Source: Verrucomicrobiota bacterium
GTDB taxonomy: Bacteria; Verrucomicrobiota; Verrucomicrobiia; Methylacidiphilales; Verrucolacustridaceae
Length of the DNA stretch: 9,359 bases
NCBI GenBank assembly: GCA_010031845.1
Contig: RGYX01000026.1
Span: forward strand, 1-9,359
Direction: 5' to 3'
Below the pieces are notes generated by a model. It had not been told where the DNA came from and searched no databases. It saw only the letters and a list, made by a program, of their open reading frames with translations. The position numbers were made by a program, and so were the translations under genes. Below, piece by piece: positions 1 through 4,761 of the stretch (position 1 is the first letter of the stretch; each line of letters begins with the position of its first letter).

Positions 1-530
1 GCTTCCTCACCTCGGCCGGACTAGGTGCCATGGGATACGGCTACCCCGCTGCCGTCGGCGCCAAGGTCGCCTGCCCCGATCGCGAGGTGATCGACATCGA
101 CGGGGACGGATCTTTCCTGATGAATGTCCAAGAACTGGCCACCGCCATGGCGGAAAATATTCCGGCCAAGGCAATCATCATCAACAACCAGTACCTCGGC
201 ATGGTCGTGCAGTGGGAAGACCGCTTTTTCTCCAGTAACCGCGGACACACCTTCCTGGGCGATCCCAAAGATACCGGAAAGATTTTTCCGGACTATCTGC
301 CGATCTGTCAGGGATTCGGCGTTCCCGCCGAGCGCATCACCCGACCCGAAGAGGTCCGTCCCGCCCTGCAACGCCTGCTCGCTTCCAAGACCGCCTATGT
401 TCTCGACGTCATGGTGCCTTACACCGAACACGTGTTGCCCATGATTCCCGCGGGAGGCACGGTGAAGGAGATCATTCTCGAGCCCATGCAACTCGGCGAC
501 GCCCCCTTGCAGTCTGAAGTTCCAGGCTAG
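1..530 (+). CDS. ilvB: Acetolactate synthase large subunit, C-terminal part (5' end cut by window edge)
   Basis: Catalytic subunit of acetohydroxyacid synthase, a thiamine-diphosphate and FAD enzyme that condenses pyruvate with pyruvate or 2-oxobutyrate at the start of branched-chain amino acid synthesis in the cytoplasm. The reading frame is open from base 3 (FLTSAGLGAMGYG) to the TAG at 528-530, so only about the last 176 residues are present out of roughly 560-600 in the family. The ThDP/Mg-binding signature is clear: DIDGDGSF is encoded at 93-116, with the paired Asn of IIINNQYLGM about 25 residues later. The following VVQWEDRFF and the YTEHVLPMIPAGG segment near the end are typical of acetolactate synthase rather than of other ThDP enzymes. 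An intrinsic terminator follows directly, so the usual regulatory-subunit gene ilvN is not co-transcribed downstream. The ATG at 30 is internal, not the start. Assignment is secure. Confidence 0.95.
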   Translation, partial: FLTSAGLGAMGYGYPAAVGAKVACPDREVIDIDGDGSFLMNVQELATAMAENIPAKAIIINNQYLGMVVQWEDRFFSSNRGHTFLGDPKDTGKIFPDYLPICQGFGVPAERITRPEEVRPALQRLLASKTAYVLDVMVPYTEHVLPMIPAGGTVKEIILEPMQLGDAPLQSEVPG

Positions 531-554
531 CCCCCTTCGCCACCCGATCAACGG

Positions 555-590
555 AAAGCCCCGTCGGATGAGGGCTTTTACTTTTTTCTC
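555..590 (+). terminator. Intrinsic terminator of ilvB
   Basis: A perfect 7-bp stem (AAAGCCC at 555-561 pairing with GGGCTTT at 572-578) with a 10-nt loop is followed by TACTTTTTTCTC, a U-rich tract. It lies 25 bp after the ilvB stop. The right arm and T-tract overlap the stop codon and the last lysine/arginine codons of the opposing PEP-CTERM gene. On the minus strand the hairpin is followed by CCGTTG rather than a T-run, so it should work mainly for ilvB. Confidence 0.75.
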
Positions 591-1276
591 TTCCGAAAAC
601 GTCCCAGCCCCACCCAACCCAACAACAGAAGTGTCCCTGTCGATGGCTCGGGAATCACCTGAAACGTGAAAAGCTCAACCGGCGTTTCCAACACCGAAAG
701 GTTGGTATTTTTGACCCCTACTCCCTGGAACTCATAGGTGTAGACGCCGGGAGCCGAGAATCCCCAGTTCCAGTGCTCATGCCCCCCCACTGGTACGGTA
801 AATTGCCTGATCTCCACCCCTGCACCCCTGGCCTGAAGCCCGATTTGCAAATTCCCGCTTCCGTCAAATCGATAAAGCACAAAGTTGCCCGGATTCAAAG
901 AACCTGCAGAAACCATTCGGATGGTGATCCGGTTGCTTTGAAAAACCCCGGCGGGCCCGATGGCAGACACCCCCCCATACAGCATGTCCGGTTCTTGGCT
1001 GGCAGGGAGAATGTAAGCCGAACTTCCCAGCACACCGGACAACGCTCCCGGAGAGGAAAAATAGGAGGACTCGTTCACCTGCAGGATCACATTGGCAGGC
1101 TCCAAGTGCCCCCCGGTATCATGATCGTGTACATGGAGGGCGAATTCCGCCGGGTCGACCGCCGAATCATAGTGCACTTCAAATATGTCCACATGCCCGG
1201 AAGACAAGGTGGTCACGGCGGATAAATGCTGGTTGCCCAAGACTTGCAGCATGAAAAATAAAATAAGTATTTTCAT
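578..1276 (-). CDS. PEP-CTERM-anchored surface protein with choice-of-anchor-M-like domain, histidine-rich
   Basis: Predicted exported protein of 232 residues. Residues 1-20 form a signal peptide (hydrophobic core ILILFFMLQVL, likely cleaved after LSA). Residues 208-232 are a PEP-CTERM sorting tail: PEP at 209-211, a hydrophobic helix (TGTLLLLGWVGLG) and a basic end (RFRKRKK), the signal processed by exosortase. The middle resembles the choice-of-anchor M / actinobacterial surface-anchored repeat family: GHVDIF near residue 27, LHVHDHD at 47-53, the YILPASQ segment near 88-94, and GGHEHWNWGFSAPGVYTYEF at 164-183. Histidines cluster (H28, H48, H50, H52, H57, H166, H168), consistent with metal binding, which is inference. 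The ATG at 1276 lies 24 bp after the stop of the prepilin-like gene on the same strand, so the two are probably one operon; no Shine-Dalgarno is seen. The stop codon lies inside the ilvB terminator. Family assignment is by motif recognition only; the PEP-CTERM call is strong. Confidence 0.8.
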   Translation of the reverse strand: MKILILFFMLQVLGNQHLSAVTTLSSGHVDIFEVHYDSAVDPAEFALHVHDHDTGGHLEPANVILQVNESSYFSSPGALSGVLGSSAYILPASQEPDMLYGGVSAIGPAGVFQSNRITIRMVSAGSLNPGNFVLYRFDGSGNLQIGLQARGAGVEIRQFTVPVGGHEHWNWGFSAPGVYTYEFQGVGVKNTNLSVLETPVELFTFQVIPEPSTGTLLLLGWVGLGRFRKRKK

Positions 1277-1300
1277 CAGGAGTGGGAGGGCTTCGTTTCC

Positions 1301-1981
1301 TTAAAGAGGGTTTTCCGCAATGTTGAGCCCCTGATCCACCCGGGCCTTGAGGGTTTTGGCCCCCAGAATTTCGGCATGCCCATCGGCAAAGAGATAAGCG
1401 GAGGATCCGATGTCCCGCTGGCGGCTCACCGGAGCCGAACTGTCCGGATTGATTTCCCCCAGCAAGGAGTGCCATCGGCCCATCGAGCCGGAATGGATGT
1501 GATCCTCCCCGGCCGCCTTCGTCCGGGAAGCGGGAAACAGAAGGAGGCGGCGGGATGGCTGGGTGATTTGGTTTTGATTTTGCAATAGACCCGGCTTGGG
1601 GTTCCCAGCACGGTCAAACGCCAAATCTACTTCGTCATTCAGCAGATAGCTTGTTCCCCCGGCTGATTTGCGAGCCTCACGGTTGGGGTCCAACGAAGAA
1701 ACCCGGATGCCGTCATAATGCTCCCCAAGGTAAGGTTTGAGCGCACCGATCCAACTGGGTTCCCCTTGGCAACTGGTGGAGGGAAGATTTCCCTGATTTT
1801 CCCCCGCATAGAGGAGGATTCCTTGGCCAATTTGCCGAAGATTGGCCAGATCTTGGGTCAATTTAGCTTTCCCCATGGCCCCTTGAACCGCGGGAAAAGC
1901 CACCCCGGTCAACAAAGCCACGACCAAGACCCCTGCAAGCAGCTCGATCAAAGTGAAAGCCTGACCACGTTTTCCACGCAT
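1301..1981 (-). CDS. Prepilin-type N-terminal methylation protein with C-terminal FADGH motif (type II pseudopilin-like)
   Basis: A 226-residue protein with a short basic leader (MRGKRGQA) followed by FTLIELLAGVLVVALLTGVAFPAV, the hydrophobic helix of type IV pilin-like proteins. Prepilin peptidase would cut between A8 and F9; the glutamate at mature position 5 (E13) is present. The residue before the cut is Ala rather than the canonical Gly, which is common in Verrucomicrobia and Planctomycetes. The C-terminal SSAYLFADGHAEIL (193-206) is the end of the H-X9-DG prepilin-associated domain, but the candidate upstream His (H171) is 28 residues from D200, so the segment carries an insertion. Such solitary pseudopilins occur in many copies in PVC genomes with unknown roles. 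ATG at 1981; the divergent Fur-family gene and a palindromic operator lie immediately upstream. The downstream PEP-CTERM gene is 24 bp away. No pilus assembly genes are in the window. Confidence 0.85.
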   Translation of the reverse strand: MRGKRGQAFTLIELLAGVLVVALLTGVAFPAVQGAMGKAKLTQDLANLRQIGQGILLYAGENQGNLPSTSCQGEPSWIGALKPYLGEHYDGIRVSSLDPNREARKSAGGTSYLLNDEVDLAFDRAGNPKPGLLQNQNQITQPSRRLLLFPASRTKAAGEDHIHSGSMGRWHSLLGEINPDSSAPVSRQRDIGSSAYLFADGHAEILGAKTLKARVDQGLNIAENPL

Positions 1982-2013
1982 GTTTCCAACCTATCTATAA
2001 GCTAATTTTCGTC

Positions 2014-2031
2014 AATGCGATTTGTCGCATT
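2014..2031. promoter_or_regulatory. Perfect 18-bp inverted repeat, candidate Fur/Zur-type operator (copy 1)
   Basis: AATGCGA-TTTG-TCGCATT is a perfect palindrome with 7-bp arms and a 4-bp spacer. It lies between the divergent prepilin-like gene (start 1981) and the Fur-family gene (likely start 2087). A TATAGA element at 1994-1999 on the minus strand could be a -10 box for the leftward operon, with the palindrome then covering the -35 region; no good -35 hexamer was found. Fur-family repressors bind AT-rich palindromes of about this size, often in their own promoters. Binding is inferred. Confidence 0.6.
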
Positions 2032-2060
2032 TGTTGAAGAATGGCTTTCGCTTGTGTCTG

Positions 2061-2078
2061 AGTGCGAATGTTCTCATT
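2061..2078. promoter_or_regulatory. Imperfect second copy of the 18-bp inverted repeat, candidate operator (copy 2)
   Basis: AGTGCGA-ATGT-TCTCATT has the same 7-4-7 layout as copy 1 and matches it at 12 of 14 arm positions. It starts 47 bp downstream of copy 1, roughly 4.5 helical turns, and ends 8 bp before the ATG at 2087. A repressor bound here would sit at or just downstream of the regulator's own promoter. The resemblance to copy 1 is visible; function is inferred. Confidence 0.45.
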
Positions 2079-2086
2079 TTGACCGG

Positions 2087-2500
2087 ATGCCTCATCGGCT
2101 TAAATCGGCCGGGTTAAAGTCCACCCCGGGTCGCCGGGCGGTTCTGGAGACCTTGGAAAAAATCAGTCGCCCTCTTTCCCCAGAGGAAATCCACCAGCGG
2201 GTCGGGCTCAAGACTTGTGATCGAGCCACGGTCTACCGGATTCTCGACTCCTTGCTAAAAACCGGATTGATCCAGCAGATCCTTGTTCGCGGCAAAAAAC
2301 TCTTTCTTTCCGAGGCGACCACTCATCACCACCATCATGCCGTTTGTCGCCAGTGCGGGGCTACCGTCTGTCTCGATCAATGCCTCATTGCCCCACTTGA
2401 AAAGGAAGCCCGTTCTCTTGGTTTTCGGGACCTACAGCATTCCATTCAATTGACCGGCCTTTGCCGGAAATGCTGCAAGAACCGGACCGAGAGGGGATGA
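2087..2500 (+). CDS. Fur-family metalloregulator, Zur-like
   Basis: Transcriptional repressor of the ferric-uptake-regulator superfamily, 137 residues from the ATG at 2087. The N-terminal winged helix covers about residues 5-68, with the recognition-helix region CDRATVYRILDSLLKTGLIQQ at 44-64. The dimerization and metal domain has a run of five histidines (80-84), then CRQC (C87, C90) and CRKC (C126, C129), the two pairs that form the structural zinc site in many Fur proteins. H118 and the QLTGLC context also fit the family. An extra C95-x3-C99 pair is unusual. The frame stays open back to an ATG at 2015, giving 161 residues, but that start lies inside the perfect palindrome and adds 24 residues with no family resemblance, so I prefer 2087. 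Fur, Zur and PerR cannot be told apart with certainty; the neighbouring histidine-rich choice-of-anchor-M-like protein makes zinc the likeliest metal. Likely autoregulated through the two upstream palindromes. Confidence 0.88.
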   Translation: MPHRLKSAGLKSTPGRRAVLETLEKISRPLSPEEIHQRVGLKTCDRATVYRILDSLLKTGLIQQILVRGKKLFLSEATTHHHHHAVCRQCGATVCLDQCLIAPLEKEARSLGFRDLQHSIQLTGLCRKCCKNRTERG

Positions 2501-2524
2501 ACTCAACCCGTCTGAATATCCAGC

Positions 2525-3457
2525 CTAACTTAACGTAACCTTAAATTTAAAGGGACTGTCATCCGCTCCAAGAAGCAAGACATTGTCCCCACCCTGCAGG
2601 TCGCAGGTCAAAGTATCTTCCGCCAGTCCGATCGGCTTGTCATTCACCACCGTGCCAACTGAGCTACCCCGGTCACGCACAAAGAAATGGTCTCCTTCCC
2701 TCTCGATCGAGCAGTGGTTGCGGGATATCTGATAGGGTTTTTCATCCCCGATCGGCAGGTCGTTGGAGGCAAACACCGTCGCGCCTTTTCCGGGTGTGTC
2801 ATGTTTCCGGCCAATCCGAAAGGGAAATTTGCCAATCGTGACCACCGCCTGTGGAAGACGGGCCTTCGCATGCTCGGTCAATGCCGTAAGCACCACGGAC
2901 TGGTATCCCCCAGCCGGAGGTGGAGCCAAAGGTGCGGGAGCGGGTGCCGGGGGGTGCCCCGCCGGAACAACCATCGGGGTCGGAGGAGCCACCCGGGTTA
3001 ACTCGAGAGACGGAGGGGCGATCGGGGGGATCACCGGGACCGCCACCCGGGCGGCGGGCGACGGGGTCGCCCCCGTCGAAACCTGGGATTCGGCCTTGGC
3101 ACGTAGCCGCATCTCCAAACGCAGTCGGTCGTTAGCCGTGCGGAGTCGTTCGAAAAACGAGGCCATGTACGGAATCAGGACCTCCGGACGTTGCAAAACC
3201 AAGTCGTTGAAATTTTCCGGTGTCAGCACCTCACATGTGGTGACTTCCAGCGCTTGGGCCGAAGCCGAGCGGGGACGCTCATCCACCATCGCCATCTCCC
3301 CAAAGATGTCCCCCTCTCCTAGTTGAGCCAAAATGACCGGCTTACCGTCCGCTAGAATGCTGATTTCCACCCGACCCTGCAAAATACGATAGGCCTCCTG
3401 GCTTGTGTCTCCTTCCCGGAAAATCACCTGCCCTGGCTGAAAAATGGTTTGGCTCAT
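2525..3457 (-). CDS. Cyclic nucleotide-binding domain / FHA domain fusion protein
   Basis: Soluble 310-residue signalling protein with two sensor modules and no output enzyme. Residues about 5-95 form a Crp-type cyclic-nucleotide-binding domain; the phosphate-binding cassette FGEMAMVDERPRSASA (52-67) keeps the Glu and Arg (E54, R63) that contact cAMP or cGMP in the family. A charged helix (about 100-125) follows, then a Pro/Ala-rich disordered linker (about 130-183). Residues about 204-310 form a forkhead-associated domain, which binds phosphothreonine peptides: FRIGR (213-217), SRNH (245-248), RGSSVGT (263-269) and N272 match the conserved pThr-contact positions. No helix-turn-helix is present, so it is not a Crp transcription factor. 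It probably links a nucleotide signal to a Ser/Thr-phosphorylated partner, which is inference; no kinase lies in the window. ATG at 3457 and TAG at 2525-2527. It converges on the Fur-family gene with 24 bp between stops and diverges from the lipoprotein gene. Confidence 0.88.
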   Translation of the reverse strand: MSQTIFQPGQVIFREGDTSQEAYRILQGRVEISILADGKPVILAQLGEGDIFGEMAMVDERPRSASAQALEVTTCEVLTPENFNDLVLQRPEVLIPYMASFFERLRTANDRLRLEMRLRAKAESQVSTGATPSPAARVAVPVIPPIAPPSLELTRVAPPTPMVVPAGHPPAPAPAPLAPPPAGGYQSVVLTALTEHAKARLPQAVVTIGKFPFRIGRKHDTPGKGATVFASNDLPIGDEKPYQISRNHCSIEREGDHFFVRDRGSSVGTVVNDKPIGLAEDTLTCDLQGGDNVLLLGADDSPFKFKVTLS

Positions 3458-3526
3458 GAAAAGTCAAAGATGCGGATTCCTCACCCGGCGGGCAAGCCCT
3501 GGCCTTGCCGGCGCCAAAGATGTGCG

Positions 3527-3555
3527 TTGAGAAGCCGCGCCGCACCCCATAAACT
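3527..3555 (+). promoter_or_regulatory. Candidate sigma70-type promoter for the thioredoxin-fold lipoprotein gene
   Basis: TTGAGA (3527-3532, 5 of 6 to TTGACA) and TAAACT (3550-3555, 4 of 6 to TATAAT) are separated by exactly 17 bp. Transcription would begin around 3561-3562, at or next to the GTG start, suggesting a leaderless or nearly leaderless mRNA. This fits the absence of a Shine-Dalgarno sequence, but the match could be chance. Confidence 0.3.
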
Positions 3556-3560
3556 TTCCG

Positions 3561-4070
3561 GTGCCTTTTCGATCCTCCCGATCCGCATTCGCCCCCCAAC
3601 TTCTTTCCGCCGCCCTCTGCGCCCTTCTCGCATCCTGCAGTCCCTCCCTGAAACCAGTCCGGCTACCCCCCGCCATGACCTTCACGGATCTGGCCACCGG
3701 TCAAAATTTTGAAACGCAAAATCTGAAGGGGAAGCTCGTCCTCCTGAATCTCTGGGCTGCCTGGAGCCCTGCTTCCGCCAAAGAGTTGCCCGAATTGGTT
3801 GATCTGAATGAAAAGTTTTCCAAGAAAGGATTAATCACCTTGGGGGTCTGCCTTGATGATGCTCCCCCGGCAGGTCTACTCGTCTTTGCCGAACGACATG
3901 GAATTCACTACCCGCTGGTTCGCCCTGGCGAACAAACCCTCGACCAGCTCAACCCGATCGAAACCATCCCCTACACCATTCTCCTCAACTCGGAAGGCAA
4001 GATCCTCCATCGCTTCCGTGGTCCTTTTAAGCCCTCGGAAGTTCGCGAGGCGGTTGAAAAAAACCTCTAA
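3561..4070 (+). CDS. TlpA/AhpC-TSA-like thioredoxin-fold lipoprotein lacking the CxxC cysteines
   Basis: Predicted envelope lipoprotein of 169 residues starting at GTG 3561. A basic N-terminus and hydrophobic stretch (LLSAALCALLASC) end in a lipobox LLASC, with C26 the expected lipidated residue. The rest is a TlpA/thioredoxin-like fold: LKGKLVLLNLWAAWSPASAKELPELVDL aligns by eye with the family pattern around the active site, and the cis-proline loop ETIPYTILLN (P137) and the final strand KILHRFRGPF are present. The redox motif WCxxC reads W68-S-P-A-S72, so both catalytic cysteines are serines. The only other mature cysteine is C97 in LGVCLDD. It is therefore unlikely to act as a classical disulfide reductase and may be a structural, binding or chaperone-like derivative. 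The reading frame is intact, so it does not look like a pseudogene. Its TAA overlaps the stop codon of the convergent maf gene. Confidence 0.85.
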   Translation: MPFRSSRSAFAPQLLSAALCALLASCSPSLKPVRLPPAMTFTDLATGQNFETQNLKGKLVLLNLWAAWSPASAKELPELVDLNEKFSKKGLITLGVCLDDAPPAGLLVFAERHGIHYPLVRPGEQTLDQLNPIETIPYTILLNSEGKILHRFRGPFKPSEVREAVEKNL

Positions 4071-4651
4071 ATCCCACCCTTCTCCAGCAAGTCCTCACAC
4101 CAGGGTAAGACCGTCTCCATTGGCAGACCGATGACGTTCGTCCGCGACCCCTCCACCCTCTCCACCAAACGATCGCCTCCGTCTTGCAAGGCGTAGGCCC
4201 CAGCCTTGTCCAACACATCCACCTCCCGCACATAGTCCGACACCTCCCTCTCCGCCAAAGGCCGGAACTTCACCCTCGTTCTTACCACCGCCTCGCGGCA
4301 TTTCTTGCCCCCCGGCATCATCAGAACCGCGGCGGTGATGACCTCGTGGATCCGTCCGCCCAGCCATCCCAACATCTGTTTGGCCATTTCCTCGTCCGCC
4401 GGTTTGCCCATGATTTTTCCCTCGCAAACCACCAGGGTATCCGCCGCCAGAACCGGTTTGCCCGGGTTTTTTTCCACCACCGCCTTGGCTTTACGCCTCG
4501 CGTTGGCCCGCGCCAGCTCCCCAGGGGCCACCTCGGGAAAATCCTCGGCCGTCCACTCCTCAACTTCCGGCCGGATTACCTGAAAAGCGATGCCCGACTC
4601 CCGCAAAAGGTCAGCCCGACGGGGCGAGGTGGACGCCAAAATCAGCCGCAT
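4067..4651 (-). CDS. maf: Maf-like nucleoside triphosphate pyrophosphatase (dTTP/UTP type likely)
   Basis: Cytoplasmic house-cleaning enzyme that hydrolyses non-canonical or surplus nucleoside triphosphates to the monophosphate and pyrophosphate. The 194 residues match the usual length of the family. Visible signatures: LILASTSPRR at 3-12 (the SxSPRR substrate loop), the catalytic aspartate in AADTLVV (D71), GKIMGKP at 78-84, DKAGAYALQ at 148-156 and EGSRTNVIGLP at 167-177. The DKAGAYALQ block resembles the YhdE subgroup (dTTP/UTP) more than the YceF subgroup (m7GTP); this is a judgement by eye. ATG at 4651, no clear Shine-Dalgarno. It converges with the lipoprotein gene, sharing 3 bases of stop codon (TAG on minus at 4069-4067, TAA on plus at 4068-4070). 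It diverges from dnaB across a 110-bp gap in which I see no convincing promoter. Confidence 0.93.
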   Translation of the reverse strand: MRLILASTSPRRADLLRESGIAFQVIRPEVEEWTAEDFPEVAPGELARANARRKAKAVVEKNPGKPVLAADTLVVCEGKIMGKPADEEMAKQMLGWLGGRIHEVITAAVLMMPGGKKCREAVVRTRVKFRPLAEREVSDYVREVDVLDKAGAYALQDGGDRLVERVEGSRTNVIGLPMETVLPWCEDLLEKGGI

Positions 4652-4761
4652 CGATACCCATCTTGCCCCACCCCGCTATCAAGGCACGCCCGGAATGACC
4701 GAGTTATTCTTTTTTATCCCTCTTTTTCCCTAAAGGCTCTCCAACAACTTTTAACCGATGA

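Noticed and set aside
21..617. Open frame of 198 codons on the minus strand opposite ilvB
   Set aside because: It is antisense to conserved acetolactate synthase sequence and runs through the terminator; no family recognised.
2034..2080. sigma70-like promoter for the Fur-family gene between the two palindromes
   Set aside because: Candidate hexamers (TTGAAG, TTGTGT) have no acceptable -10 at 16-18 bp spacing.
2015..2086. Longer start (ATG 2015) for the Fur-family gene
   Set aside because: It lies inside the perfect palindrome and adds 24 residues without family resemblance; the ATG at 2087 gives the usual Fur length.
2325..2340. CAC/CAT repeat encoding five histidines, as a possible artificial His-tag or slippage repeat
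   Set aside because: A histidine run at this position is normal for Fur-family proteins, and the codons are mixed rather than a simple repeat.
3490..3511. GC-rich hairpin (GGCAAG ... CTTGCC) between the CNB-FHA and lipoprotein genes
   Set aside because: Only six perfect pairs and no T-run; in a divergent intergenic gap a terminator is not expected, and I see no regulator to assign it to.
4652..4761. Promoter or regulatory RNA in the 110-bp maf-dnaB gap
   Set aside because: T-rich runs are visible but no paired hexamers, stem-loop or repeat convincing enough to report.
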